Origin: Rhodocyclaceae bacterium
Lineage (GTDB): Bacteria; Pseudomonadota; Gammaproteobacteria; Burkholderiales; Rhodocyclaceae
DNA: 64,000 bases
Direction of reading: 5' to 3'
NCBI GenBank assembly: GCA_028714035.1
Contig: JAQTNA010000001.1
Span: forward strand, 150,852-214,851
Shown here: one piece after another, positions 15,548 through 24,529 of the stretch
How the letters are laid out: every line of letters starts with the position of its first letter
Position numbering within the stretch: the first letter of the stretch is position 1
Notes under the pieces: model-generated
Told to the model about the DNA's origin: nothing
The model's database searches: none
What the model saw: the letters and a program-made list of their open reading frames with translations, nothing else
Program-made: the position numbers and the translations under genes

Positions 15548-17080
15548 ATGGCCGCTGCTAGCTTTGAAACACCCGCGTTCCGCGAGTACCCCTCCGTTCC
15601 GGCGCTGAAGCCGGATGCGATGGCACATCTCCAGCCCTACGTGGCCAACGAGAAGATCCAGGAGGCTCTGGGTCTGCCGGGCAAGTTGGTGGATGACTGG
15701 CACGACGTGGCCATCGCCCGCATGGGCGACCTGCTGGGCAAGTATCGTGGCCTGCGCGTCTTCATGGACTCCTGCGTGCATTGCGGGGCCTGTACCGACA
15801 AGTGCCATTACTTCATCGGTTCGGCGGACCCGAAGAACATGCCCGTGGCGCGTCAGGAGCTGTTCCGCAGCGTCTATCGCCGCTACTTCACCCTGCCGGG
15901 CAAGCTCTTCCCCAAGCTGGTGGGGGCGCGCGACCTGACCAAGGACGTGCTGGACGAGTGGTTCTCCTATTTTTGGCAGTGTTCCGAGTGTCGCCGCTGC
16001 TCCGTGTTCTGCCCCTACGGCATTGACACGGCCGAAGTCACCATGGCCGCCCGTGCCGTGCTGGATACGGTGGGCTACGGCCAGAAGTACTCGAACGAAA
16101 TCCTGGGCAAGGTCACCAAGATCGGCAACAACCTGGGCCTGCCCGGCCCGGCGCTACTGGATACCCTGGAGGGTCTGGAAGAAGACGTGAAGGCGGATAC
16201 CGGTGTGGATGTGAAGTTCCCGCTGGACGTGAAGGGGGCGGAAATCCTGCTCGTTACGCCTTCCGCGGACTTCTTCGCCGAGCCGCACATCGAAAGCCTG
16301 ATCGGCTACGGCAAGGTGTTCCACGCCGCGGGCGCCAGCTGGACGCTTTCTTCCCATGCCTCGGAAGCCGGCAATTTCGGCCTTTTCACCGGGGACTACG
16401 CCCTGATGAAGAAGATCGCCACGCGCATCCGGGACGCGGCCCTCGAATTGGGCGTGAAGCGCATCATCGTCGGCGAATGCGGCCATGCCTGGCGCGTGAC
16501 CTATTCCTTCTGGAACACCCTGGTGGGCCTGGGTGCCGGCGGTACCGACCCGTACGCCATCGAGTTCCAGAAGCAGTTGGATCCGCGCTATCCGCAGCCC
16601 ATGCATATCTGCGAATACACCTGGGATCTGATCGAGCGGGGCGTGCTCAAGTTCGACAAGTCCTTGAACGATCACCGGACGATCACCTTCCACGACTCCT
16701 GCAATGTCGCGCGGGGTTCGCGCATGGGCGACCGGGCGGGAGGACAGTTCGATATCCCCCGCAACATCATCAAGGCGGTGGCTAACAACTACGTGGATAT
16801 GGAAGCCGGCACCATCCGCGAGAAGACTTTCTGCTGCGGTGGCGGCGGCGGTGTGCTCACCGACGACCTCCTCGAACTGCGCGTGAAGGGGGCTTTGCCT
16901 CGGATGGAGGCGCTCAAGCAGGTGGCGGATAGCAGGAACGTCAATTTCATGGCGACCATCTGTGCCATCTGCAAGGCGCAATTCACCAAGGTATTGCCGT
17001 ATTACGGTTTCAAGATGGGCGTCGTCGGCGGCGTTCATCAACTCGTCAGTACGGCCATCAGGCTGGAAGGCCAAGAATAA
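15548..17080 (+). CDS. dsrK: DsrK, heterodisulfide-reductase-like iron-sulfur subunit
   Basis: A 510-residue cytoplasmic FeS protein related to HdrD. Two ferredoxin-type clusters are bound by SCVHCGACTDKCHYF and QCSECRRCSVFCPYG. The catalytic-cluster cysteine-rich regions lie near GECGHAWRVTYSF, HDSCNVARGSRMG and TFCCGGGGGVL, with AICKAQF near the end. It is thought to act on the DsrC trisulfide or disulfide. It follows dsrM by 1 bp. Length is normal. Confidence 0.96.
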   Translation: MAAASFETPAFREYPSVPALKPDAMAHLQPYVANEKIQEALGLPGKLVDDWHDVAIARMGDLLGKYRGLRVFMDSCVHCGACTDKCHYFIGSADPKNMPVARQELFRSVYRRYFTLPGKLFPKLVGARDLTKDVLDEWFSYFWQCSECRRCSVFCPYGIDTAEVTMAARAVLDTVGYGQKYSNEILGKVTKIGNNLGLPGPALLDTLEGLEEDVKADTGVDVKFPLDVKGAEILLVTPSADFFAEPHIESLIGYGKVFHAAGASWTLSSHASEAGNFGLFTGDYALMKKIATRIRDAALELGVKRIIVGECGHAWRVTYSFWNTLVGLGAGGTDPYAIEFQKQLDPRYPQPMHICEYTWDLIERGVLKFDKSLNDHRTITFHDSCNVARGSRMGDRAGGQFDIPRNIIKAVANNYVDMEAGTIREKTFCCGGGGGVLTDDLLELRVKGALPRMEALKQVADSRNVNFMATICAICKAQFTKVLPYYGFKMGVVGGVHQLVSTAIRLEGQE

Positions 17081-17123
17081 CTAGCAGCACCGATCCGATT
17101 ATTAGAATTACTGGAGACAAGCG

Positions 17124-19094
17124 ATGTCCGCCACCACCGAAGTTCAAAACGAAAAATTCAACTTCCGCCGCTACAAGGAAGGCGATACCAAGCTGCGCAA
17201 CCGCGACAAGATTTTCCAGGCGAGCTGGTCGTACAAGTGCCCGACCTATGTGCAGTCCACGCCCCCCTGCCAGGGCAGCTGCCCGGCTGGCGAGGACATC
17301 CGCAGCTACCTGAACATCATGCGCGGCGTCGAGAAGCCCCCGGTCGGTGCCGATGGCAAGCCCGTAATGAGCATGCAGGAATACGCCTGGCGCCGTCTCA
17401 CCCAGGCCAATCCCTTCCCGGCCGTGATGGGCCGTGTCTGCCCGGCGCCCTGCGAGACCGGCTGTAACCGGAACGAACTGGAAGACCACGTGGGCATCAA
17501 TTCCGTGGAGCACTTCCTGGGCGAATACGCCATCAAGAACAACCTGAAGTTCGTGGCGCCCGAGACCAAGACCGGCAAGAAGGTCGCGATCATCGGCGGC
17601 GGCCCCGCCGGCCTGTCCTGCGCCTATCAGCTGGCGCTCAAGGGCCACAGCGTCACGATCTTCGACGAGCATGAATTCCTCGGCGGCATGATGCGCTATG
17701 GCATTCCCGGCTTCCGTACGCCGCGGGACGTGCTGGACGCCGAAATCCAGCGCATCCTGGATCTGGGCGTCGAGGCCAAGCTGAACACCCGCATCGGCAC
17801 CGACATCACCATGGAGCAGATCCGCAAGGACTTTGATGCCGTGTTCCTGGGCCTGGGCGCCCAGGCCGGCCGTGCCCTGCCGATCGAAGGCGACATCAGC
17901 GCCCCCAACGTGGTGACGGCGACCTCCTTCCTGAAGGCCTTCAACGACGGCCGCCTGAAGCATGTGGGCAAGCGCGTCGTGGTGGTCGGCGGTGGCGACA
18001 CCTCCATTGACGTGGCGACGGTTGCCCGCCGCCTGGGGCACATCGAGCACGCCAAGCCCACCGACATGGAAGAGGCCATCGCCGGGCGCATGGCTCAGGA
18101 CGTGGCCGACATCTCCCAGCGCGATGGCGCCGAGGTCACCCTGACCTCCGTCTTCCCGGTGGACAAGATGATGGCGAGCAAGCACGAGGTGGAACAGGCC
18201 CAGGCCGAATCCATCGAGATCATGGGCGGCTGGATGCCCGTGGGTGTGGTCAAGGGCGCCGACGGCCGTGCCACGGCGCTGCGGGTCTGCCAGTGTGAAG
18301 CCAAGATGATTGGCGGCCGCCTGGACATCAAGAAGCTGGAAGGCACCGAGAAGGATCTGCCCGCCGACCTGATCGTGTCCGCCGTGGGCCAGGCGGTCGA
18401 CTTCTCCGGCCTGGAGGAGTTCAACAACGGCAAGAACGGTGTTTCCGCCGACAAGAACTACCAGGTTCAGGGCAAGGAAGGCGTGTTCGCCGGCGGCGAC
18501 ATTCTGCGTCCCCACCTGCTGACCACCGCCATCGGTCATGGCGCCATCGCGGCCGACGGCATCGAGCGTTTCATGGCCGGCGAAGCCCTGGACAAGCGGC
18601 CGAAGATTGACGTCCATACCTTCGATCTGAAGCGCAAGATGCTGGAGAAGGGCCTCAAGTTCACCGACGCCCAAGGCTCCATCCATGGCACCAACACCAG
18701 CAACGTCGGCATCCACAACTACGAGAACCGTTCCGAGCGTTACGTCATCACGCACAAGGAGCTGTTCCTCGGGCACTTCACCTACGTGAAGCGCAACAAG
18801 CGCGCCATCATCACGCTCAACAAGGAACAGGCCCTGGGCAACTTCCAGGAGCGCCTGGAGCCCCTGAGCGAGGCGGAGGCCATCGCCGAAGCCAAGCGTT
18901 GCATGAGCTGCGGCCTGTGCTTCGAGTGCGACAACTGCGTGGTGTATTGCCCGCAGACCGCGGTGAAGAAGGTGCCCAAGAAGGAAGCCACCACCGGTCG
19001 TTACGTCATGACCGACTACGGCCGTTGCATTGGTTGCCACATCTGCCACGACGTTTGCCCGACTGGTTACATCCAGATGGGTCTGGGCGAGTAA
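17124..19094 (+). CDS. dsrL: DsrL, NAD(P)H:acceptor oxidoreductase
   Basis: A 656-residue GltD-like iron-sulfur flavoprotein that links DsrAB to NAD(P)+. An N-terminal cysteine cluster region (TPPCQGSCPAGEDI, CPAPCETGCNRN) comes first. FAD binding follows (VAIIGGGPAGLSCAYQ, about residue 155) and then NAD(P)H binding (VVVVGGGDTSIDVATVARR, about residue 290). The C-terminal ferredoxin domain has CMSCGLCFECDNC and CIGCHICHDVCPTG. The length and C-terminal ferredoxin fit DsrL of sulfur oxidisers. A composite repeat follows directly after the stop codon. Confidence 0.95.
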   Translation: MSATTEVQNEKFNFRRYKEGDTKLRNRDKIFQASWSYKCPTYVQSTPPCQGSCPAGEDIRSYLNIMRGVEKPPVGADGKPVMSMQEYAWRRLTQANPFPAVMGRVCPAPCETGCNRNELEDHVGINSVEHFLGEYAIKNNLKFVAPETKTGKKVAIIGGGPAGLSCAYQLALKGHSVTIFDEHEFLGGMMRYGIPGFRTPRDVLDAEIQRILDLGVEAKLNTRIGTDITMEQIRKDFDAVFLGLGAQAGRALPIEGDISAPNVVTATSFLKAFNDGRLKHVGKRVVVVGGGDTSIDVATVARRLGHIEHAKPTDMEEAIAGRMAQDVADISQRDGAEVTLTSVFPVDKMMASKHEVEQAQAESIEIMGGWMPVGVVKGADGRATALRVCQCEAKMIGGRLDIKKLEGTEKDLPADLIVSAVGQAVDFSGLEEFNNGKNGVSADKNYQVQGKEGVFAGGDILRPHLLTTAIGHGAIAADGIERFMAGEALDKRPKIDVHTFDLKRKMLEKGLKFTDAQGSIHGTNTSNVGIHNYENRSERYVITHKELFLGHFTYVKRNKRAIITLNKEQALGNFQERLEPLSEAEAIAEAKRCMSCGLCFECDNCVVYCPQTAVKKVPKKEATTGRYVMTDYGRCIGCHICHDVCPTGYIQMGLGE

Positions 19095-19098
19095 AGTT

Positions 19099-19205
19099 TG
19101 AGTCGAGAGTAGAGAGTGGAGAGTCGGGAGTGAATTCGGCGCGCCTTCGGCGCCTACTCTTGGCTCCCCTGCTCTTACCTGCTCTGGACTCTCGACTCTC
19201 GACTA
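19099..19205. repeat. Composite heptamer repeat element with GC hairpin (copy 2, inside dsr)
   Basis: The left arm has units GAGTCGA, GAGTAGA, GAGTGGA and GAGTCGG. The centre has a GCGCC-TTC-GGCGC hairpin near 19141-19153. The right arm ends with CTGGACT, CTCGACT, CTCGACT. It occupies the dsrL-dsrJ gap and ends 17 bases before the dsrJ start. It is related to the elements at 9013 and 44330. Confidence 0.85.
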
Positions 19206-19221
19206 ACACGAGGAGCGAGGC

Positions 19222-19647
19222 GTGAGAATCAGAACATTATTCGGGACGGTGCTGCTTGGCGCGGTGGCGCTCTTCGCCTCCGCCGCCTGGTCCGGGGAGG
19301 GTAGCGGCATACCCAAGCCGGACATCGTCATCAGCAATCCGGGCAAGTGCGTCGCTGACGTGGATACCATGCGCCGCACGCACATGGACATGTTGAAGCA
19401 TCAGCGGGATCTGACCATGCGCCAGGGCATACGCGGCGCCAAGGTCAGCCTGAACGCCTGCATTGATTGCCACGCGAGCAAATCGAACGGCTCGGTCCTG
19501 GGCTCCGACCAGAACTTCTGTCAGACCTGCCACGCCTACGCGGCCGTCAAGCTGGATTGCTTCGAATGCCACCAGGCCAAGGCTTCCCACCCGATCGGCG
19601 CAGCGGCACCGGCCGAAGCGGTGGCTTCCAAGGAAGGTGCGCGATGA
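19222..19647 (+). CDS. dsrJ: DsrJ, triheme cytochrome c
   Basis: A 141-residue periplasmic cytochrome with an N-terminal uncleaved or cleavable signal (residues 4-24). Three CxxCH heme sites are present: CIDCH, CQTCH and CFECH. Cys43 in NPGKCVADV corresponds to the conserved cysteine that serves as an unusual heme ligand in DsrJ. The start is a GTG at 19222 behind AGGAGCGAGG, and no ATG fits. It overlaps dsrO by 4 bases. Confidence 0.95.
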   Translation: MRIRTLFGTVLLGAVALFASAAWSGEGSGIPKPDIVISNPGKCVADVDTMRRTHMDMLKHQRDLTMRQGIRGAKVSLNACIDCHASKSNGSVLGSDQNFCQTCHAYAAVKLDCFECHQAKASHPIGAAAPAEAVASKEGAR

Positions 19648-20387
19648 GCGACAAGACACCGAATCAATCCCGCCGGGCATTTGTCGCCACCGCGGGTGCA
19701 GCCGCCGCCGGCGTGATGATTGCGCCGGGTGTGCACCTGATCGAGGTGGCTTCCGCCCGTCCCGCCGGCGAGGCCGCATCCAGGACGGTGCGCTGGGGCA
19801 TGCTCGTGGATGTCACGAAGTGCCAGGAAGGCTGCACCGCCTGCGTTTCCGCCTGCAACAAGGAAAATGCGCTGGAGACGGCGCTGCCCCAGAACCAGGC
19901 GCCGCAATGGATCCGCAAGGTGGATTTGAAGGACAAGAGCACGGGTCGCGCCCTGTCCCTGCCCATGATGTGCCAGCACTGCGAGAAGCCGCCCTGCGTG
20001 GATGTGTGCCCGACGGGCGCCTCCTTCAAGCGCGCCGACGGCATCGTGCTGGTGGATCGGCATATCTGCATCGGCTGCCGCTACTGCATGATGGCCTGCC
20101 CCTACAAGGCCCGCTCCTTCGTGCATGAGACGCTGGAGAACCAGAATCCCGAGGTTCCCCGGGGCAAGGGCTGCGTCGAGGCCTGCACGATGTGCGTGCA
20201 CCGGGTGGACAAGGGCCAGCAACCCGCCTGCGTCCAGGCTTGCGGCGCCGAGGGGCACGCGGCCATCCTCTTTGGCGATCTGAACGATGGCGCGAGCGAG
20301 ATCGCAAAGCGCATCCGCAGCGTTGCCACGAGCCAGGTCAGGGCCGATCTGCAATTGAACCCCGGCGTGCGTTACCAGGGAATATAA
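19644..20387 (+). CDS. dsrO: DsrO, Tat-exported ferredoxin-like iron-sulfur protein
   Basis: A 247-residue periplasmic FeS protein. A Tat signal begins with QSRRAFVATAG. Four [4Fe-4S] sites of the DmsB/PhsB type follow, including CQEGCTACVSACNKEN, CQHCEKPPCVDVCPTG, CIGCRYCMMACPYK and CVEACTMCVHR. The start overlaps the dsrJ stop (ATGA), and dsrP begins 3 bp after its stop. It is the periplasmic electron-transfer part of DsrMKJOP, between DsrJ and DsrP. Confidence 0.96.
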   Translation: MSDKTPNQSRRAFVATAGAAAAGVMIAPGVHLIEVASARPAGEAASRTVRWGMLVDVTKCQEGCTACVSACNKENALETALPQNQAPQWIRKVDLKDKSTGRALSLPMMCQHCEKPPCVDVCPTGASFKRADGIVLVDRHICIGCRYCMMACPYKARSFVHETLENQNPEVPRGKGCVEACTMCVHRVDKGQQPACVQACGAEGHAAILFGDLNDGASEIAKRIRSVATSQVRADLQLNPGVRYQGI

Positions 20388-20390
20388 GCC

Positions 20391-21587
20391 ATGCGTGATA
20401 CGTTCCAGAGAATCGAGGAGCGCTCTTTCTATGCGCTCGTGGTGTTCGGCCTGCTGTTGGTCATGGTCGGACTCGGCGCCGTCTATTACATGGAAGAGCA
20501 CGGCCATGCCGTGACCGGCATGAACAACCAGGTGGTGTGGGGCATGCCCCACGTGTTCGCCATCTTCCTGATCACGGCCGCGTCCGGCGTCCTGAACGTG
20601 GCCTCCATCGGCTCCGTTTTTGGGAAGCCCGTGTACAAGGCGCGCGCTCCGCTATCCGGTCTGCTGTCCCTGACCATGCTGGCCGGCGGCCTCATGGTCC
20701 TGATGCTGGACCTGGGGCGCCCGGATCGGGTCATCATCGCCGCGACGCATTACAACCTGACGTCCGTCTTCGCCTGGAATGCGATTCTGTACCCGGGCCT
20801 GTTCGGCATCGTCGGCGTGTACATCTGGACCATGATGGACCACAGCATGAAGGCCTATTCCAAGATTGCCGGCTTCTCGGCCTTCATCTGGCGTTTCATC
20901 CTGACCACCGGTACCGGTTCCATCTTCGGTTTCCTGGTGGCCCGTCAGGCCTACCAGTCCGCCGTGCTGGCGCCCATGTTCATCGTCATGTCCTTCGCCT
21001 GGGGTCTGGCGGTGTTCCTGCTCGTTCAATCCAGCATGTATCTCTGGAACGGCGTGGCCCTGCCGCCCCCGATTCAGCGACGCATGACGCGGCTCCTGGG
21101 CATCTTCATCGCCGGCGCCCTGTACTTCGTGCTGGTCTATCACATGACCAACCTGTACTTCTCCCGCCAGGAAGCCTTCGAACACTTCATCCTGCTGGAT
21201 GGCGGCATCTTCCCCATCCTGTTCTGGGGCGGATTCGTGCTCCTGGGCAGCATCCTGCCCCTGGCCCTGTTGCTGCATCCGGAACTGGGTGGTCGACGCG
21301 CCACCATTCTGGCATCGCTGCTCGTGATCTTCGGCGCCCTGTGCCACCTCTACGTGTTCATCATCGGCGGCGAGGTCTATCCGCTGGACATCTTCCCGGG
21401 CTTCAGCGCCGCCAGTACCTTCGGCGACGGTGTCGTGGGACAGTATGCGCCCAGCCTGCCGGAGTTCCTGCTCGGGATCGGCGGCCTCGCACTGGCCTTC
21501 GTGGCGACGGTTATCGGCGTACGCATCCTGCGCTTCATGCCCCAGGACGACTTCACCATCCTGACCGGCGGCAAGAACGTACACTGA
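20391..21587 (+). CDS. dsrP: DsrP, NrfD-family membrane subunit
   Basis: A 398-residue integral membrane protein with about ten hydrophobic helices, the NrfD/PsrC-type quinone-interacting anchor of DsrMKJOP. It starts 3 bp after dsrO. The helix containing the LDLGRPDR loop is typical of the family. It is the last gene before a terminator-like hairpin at 21609-21637, which may mark the end of the main dsrA-P transcription unit. Confidence 0.95.
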   Translation: MRDTFQRIEERSFYALVVFGLLLVMVGLGAVYYMEEHGHAVTGMNNQVVWGMPHVFAIFLITAASGVLNVASIGSVFGKPVYKARAPLSGLLSLTMLAGGLMVLMLDLGRPDRVIIAATHYNLTSVFAWNAILYPGLFGIVGVYIWTMMDHSMKAYSKIAGFSAFIWRFILTTGTGSIFGFLVARQAYQSAVLAPMFIVMSFAWGLAVFLLVQSSMYLWNGVALPPPIQRRMTRLLGIFIAGALYFVLVYHMTNLYFSRQEAFEHFILLDGGIFPILFWGGFVLLGSILPLALLLHPELGGRRATILASLLVIFGALCHLYVFIIGGEVYPLDIFPGFSAASTFGDGVVGQYAPSLPEFLLGIGGLALAFVATVIGVRILRFMPQDDFTILTGGKNVH

Positions 21588-21608
21588 TTCGTCGGAAATC
21601 CCAGTCGG

Positions 21609-21637
21609 CGCGGGCATCTGCCCGCGTCGGCGTTTTT
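21609..21637 (+). terminator. Putative rho-independent terminator after dsrP
   Basis: CGCGGGC and GCCCGCG form a 7-bp GC stem with an ATCT loop. Six bases later comes TTTTT at 21633-21637. The spacing before the T-run is a little long, so termination may be partial. Confidence 0.5.
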
Positions 21638-21701
21638 GCCGCCCTGAAAGCCCCTGCTCTCCAGGCGGTCATTTCCCACTCACCAAATTTCGCCCGTCAT
21701 C

Positions 21702-22691
21702 ATGCAGGAACACCCGTTTGCCCCCATCATCCGCGCCCTGGGAAAAGGAAAGCAGGGTTCGCGTAATCTGACCCAGGAGGAGGCGCGACGCGCCATGGGC
21801 ATGATCCTGGCCGGCGAGGTGCACCCCATGCAGCTCGGCGCCTTCCTCATGCTGCTGCGGGTGAAGGAAGAAAGCGCGGAGGAAGTCGCCGGCTTCGTCC
21901 AGGCGGTCCGGGATACGCTGGTTCTGCCGCAGACCCTGCCCAAGGTCAGGCTGGACTGGTCGGCCTACGCCGGCAAGCGCCGCCAACTCCACTGGTTCGT
22001 GCTGTCGGCGCTTCTCCTGGCGGAGAACGGCATTCCGGTGTTCATGCATGGCACCACCGGCTACGTTCCCGATCGCCTGTTCGTGCCGGAAATCCTCAAG
22101 GCCCTGGGCATTCCCGAGGCCGCGTCGCTCTCGGACGCCGCCGCCCAACTGGCCACCGGCAATTTCGCCTTCGTTTCCCTGGGCAACATCAGCCCGGTGA
22201 TGCACGAGATCATGCTCTATCGGCCGATTCTCGGACTGCGCTCGCCGGTGCACACCATTGCCCGCATGCTCAATCCCCTGGGCGCGGAGGCCGTGATCGA
22301 GGGCATCTTCCACCCGGGCTACAGCGACATTCACCAGGGCGCGGGCGTGCTCCTGGGCACCCGGCGCGCCGCGGTGCTGAAGGGCGAGGGCGGCGAGCCG
22401 GAGCGCAACCCGGACATGGCCTGCCTGGTGAAGTCGGTGGTGGACGGCGTTGTTTCCGAGACGGAGTGGCCGCCCATGTTCGCCGTTCGCCATGTCAAGG
22501 ACGAAACCATGGACCCGGCCCGTCTTGCCGCCGTCTGGCGCGGCCAGGCCTCGGACGAATACGGCGAGGCGGCGCTGATCGGCACGGCGGCGATTGCGCT
22601 CCTGACCCTGGGCGAGGCCACCACGCAGGAAGAAGCCGAAGCCATGGCCCGCGGCTTCTGGCAGAAGCACCTCGCGGCCGTCAAGGCCTGA
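21702..22691 (+). CDS. TrpD2/YbiB-type anthranilate phosphoribosyltransferase-like protein
   Basis: A 329-residue protein with the glycosyltransferase family 3 fold: an N-terminal helical domain (GSRNLTQEEARRAMGMILAGEV) and an alpha/beta domain (VFMHGTTGY, FVSLGNISPVMHEIM, RSPVHTIARMLNPLGA). The GTGGD PRPP loop of true TrpD is replaced by MHGTTG, which fits the TrpD2/YbiB subgroup. That subgroup does not make tryptophan and in E. coli binds nucleic acid. It lies between dsrP and dsrN on the same strand, so it may be co-expressed with sulfur genes. No role in sulfur oxidation is established. Confidence 0.88.
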   Translation: MQEHPFAPIIRALGKGKQGSRNLTQEEARRAMGMILAGEVHPMQLGAFLMLLRVKEESAEEVAGFVQAVRDTLVLPQTLPKVRLDWSAYAGKRRQLHWFVLSALLLAENGIPVFMHGTTGYVPDRLFVPEILKALGIPEAASLSDAAAQLATGNFAFVSLGNISPVMHEIMLYRPILGLRSPVHTIARMLNPLGAEAVIEGIFHPGYSDIHQGAGVLLGTRRAAVLKGEGGEPERNPDMACLVKSVVDGVVSETEWPPMFAVRHVKDETMDPARLAAVWRGQASDEYGEAALIGTAAIALLTLGEATTQEEAEAMARGFWQKHLAAVKA

Positions 22692-22699
22692 TAAGGTTC

Positions 22700-22720
22700 G
22701 GCTCCGGAATTTCCGGAGCC
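22700..22720 (+). other. 21-bp palindrome between the trpD2-like gene and dsrN
   Basis: GGCTCCGGAA and TTCCGGAGCC flank a single T: a perfect 10-bp inverted repeat 9 bases before the dsrN start. It would fold as a hairpin close to the ribosome-binding region, or it could be a protein-binding site. No T-run follows. Confidence 0.5.
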
Positions 22721-22729
22721 TCCAGCCAG

Positions 22730-24136
22730 ATGCCCCGCATCCTCATCTCAGCCGCCCACAAGTCCTCCGGAAAGACGACCGTCAGCGTCGGACTGTGCGC
22801 CGCCCTGGCCGCACGGGGCCTGGCGGTCCAGCCCTTCAAGAAGGGGCCGGACTACATAGACCCCATGTGGCTCGGCCAGGCCGCGGGGCGCCCCTGTTTC
22901 AACCTGGATCCCTACCTCATGGGCTGGGACGAGATCCGCCGCCTTTTCCGGCGCGGCTCCCGGGGCGCGGACATCAGCATCGTCGAGGGCAACAAGGGGC
23001 TCTACGACGGCCTTGCCCTGGACGGCAGCAACAGCAATGCGGCGCTGGCCTCCGCCCTGGATCTGCCGGTGGTGCTGGTGCTGGACGCGCGGGGCATGAC
23101 CCGGGGCATCGCGCCCCTCATCCTCGGCTATCAGGCCTTCGATCCCGGCATTCGCATCGCCGGCGTCATCCTCAACAACCTGGGGGGCAAGCGGCACGAG
23201 GCCAAGCTGCGCGCCGTCATCGAGCATTACACCGATGTGGAAGTGCTGGGCGCCATCCAGAACAACCCGGACCTGTCGGTGGTCGAGCGCCACCTGGGCC
23301 TGATCCCGAGCAACGAGGCGGAGGATGCCGCCGGGCGGGTCGCCAGCATAGGCCGGCTGGTGGCCGACCAGGTGGACCTGGACCGCTTCATGGAGGTGGC
23401 GCGCAGCGCCGCGCCCTACGCGCCCGAGCCGGCCTGCGTCGCGGCGGCCTCGGCCCCCCAGGGCCAGCCGGTGCGCATTGCCGTCGCCCGGGACCGAGCC
23501 TTCGGCTTCTATTACGCGGACGACCTTCTGGGCCTGGAAGCCGCGGGCGCCGTTCTCGTGCCCTTCGATGCCCTGAAGGATGCCCATCTGCCGCCGTGCG
23601 ACGGCCTGTTCATCGGCGGCGGCTTCCCCGAATCCTTCGCGGCGCAACTGGCCGCCAACACGAGCCTGCGGGAGGAAATCCGCGACGCCCTGGCCGCCGG
23701 ATTGCCGGCCTACGCCGAATGCGGCGGCCTCATGTATCTGGCCCGGTCATTGAACGTGGATGGAACCCTTTACCCCATGGTGGGCGCGGTGCCGGGCGAC
23801 GTGGTAATGCACCGGAAACCCGTGGGCCGGGGTTACGTGCACCTGGCCCAGACCGGGGACTCGCCCTGGGCGCCCTGCGATTGCGCCAGCCGCATGGTTC
23901 GTGCCCACGAATTCCACTATTCAAGTATTGAAAATCTTCCTTCCGACCTGAAATACGCCTGGCGCGTCGAGCGGGGCCATGGCGTGGATGGAAGGCGGGA
24001 CGGCATCGTGGTGAATAACCTGCTGGCGTCCTATTGCCACCTGCGCATGGCCGGCGGCTGCGGTTGGACAGACCGCTTCGCCTCGTTCGTGCGTGCCCAC
24101 AGAGACCGTCGCGTTCCGGCTACCCCGGCCATCTGA
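22730..24136 (+). CDS. dsrN: DsrN, cobyrinate a,c-diamide synthase-like amidase
   Basis: A 468-residue CobB/CbiA-family protein thought to amidate siroheme for DsrAB. The ATP-binding P-loop is AHKSSGKTTVSVGL near the N-terminus. A C-terminal class I glutamine amidotransferase domain has its catalytic Cys in YAECGGLMYLA. The start at 22730 is the only one that places the P-loop at the N-terminus as in the family. Longer frames are upstream read-through. Neighbours dsrR and cobA, both tied to siroheme or to Dsr expression, support the DsrN name over a cobalamin-pathway CbiA. No other cobalamin genes lie nearby. Confidence 0.9.
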   Translation: MPRILISAAHKSSGKTTVSVGLCAALAARGLAVQPFKKGPDYIDPMWLGQAAGRPCFNLDPYLMGWDEIRRLFRRGSRGADISIVEGNKGLYDGLALDGSNSNAALASALDLPVVLVLDARGMTRGIAPLILGYQAFDPGIRIAGVILNNLGGKRHEAKLRAVIEHYTDVEVLGAIQNNPDLSVVERHLGLIPSNEAEDAAGRVASIGRLVADQVDLDRFMEVARSAAPYAPEPACVAAASAPQGQPVRIAVARDRAFGFYYADDLLGLEAAGAVLVPFDALKDAHLPPCDGLFIGGGFPESFAAQLAANTSLREEIRDALAAGLPAYAECGGLMYLARSLNVDGTLYPMVGAVPGDVVMHRKPVGRGYVHLAQTGDSPWAPCDCASRMVRAHEFHYSSIENLPSDLKYAWRVERGHGVDGRRDGIVVNNLLASYCHLRMAGGCGWTDRFASFVRAHRDRRVPATPAI

Positions 24137-24160
24137 GCGACAAATATAAAGGAGAATCAA

Positions 24161-24514
24161 ATGATCACCATTACCCCGATGGCCGCCGAACAGATTCGTG
24201 CGGCGCTCGCCGAGTCGGAAGAAGAGGGCTTGAATCTGCGCATCGCCGCCCGACAGACGCCGGATGGCGGCATCGAGTACGGCATGGGCCTGGACGAGGT
24301 TCGGGAAAACGACATGAACTTCAACTGCGAGGGTGTCGAGGTGCTGCTCGGACCCTCCAGCCGCGAACTGCTGGCGGGCGTGATCCTGGACTTTGTCGAA
24401 TACCAGCCGGGCGACTTCCGCTTCATCTTCGTGCCGCCGTCCTCCTGCTCCACCGGCGCGGCCAGCGGTGGCTGCGGCAGCGGTGGCTGTGGCGGTTGCG
24501 GCGGCGGGCGCTGA
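24161..24514 (+). CDS. dsrR: DsrR, A-type carrier-like protein with a Cys/Gly-rich tail
   Basis: A 117-residue IscA-fold protein. The N-terminal part (ITITPMAAEQIRAALAESEEEGLNLRIAA) matches A-type FeS carriers, but the cluster cysteines of the core are not in the usual places, as known for DsrR. In Allochromatium DsrR acts post-transcriptionally on dsr expression. The C-terminus is odd: from about residue 98 it reads SSCS and then a Gly-rich tail with three CGxG-type cysteines (GGCGSGGCGGCGGG). This might bind a cluster or metal. AAAGGAG precedes the start. It lies 24 bp after dsrN. Confidence 0.88.
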   Translation: MITITPMAAEQIRAALAESEEEGLNLRIAARQTPDGGIEYGMGLDEVRENDMNFNCEGVEVLLGPSSRELLAGVILDFVEYQPGDFRFIFVPPSSCSTGAASGGCGSGGCGGCGGGR

Positions 24515-24529
24515 ACCGTGGGGCAAGCC

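Noticed and set aside
22730..24136. CobB/CbiA of cobalamin synthesis
   Set aside because: The fold is shared, but position between dsrP and dsrR and absence of other cobalamin genes favour DsrN.
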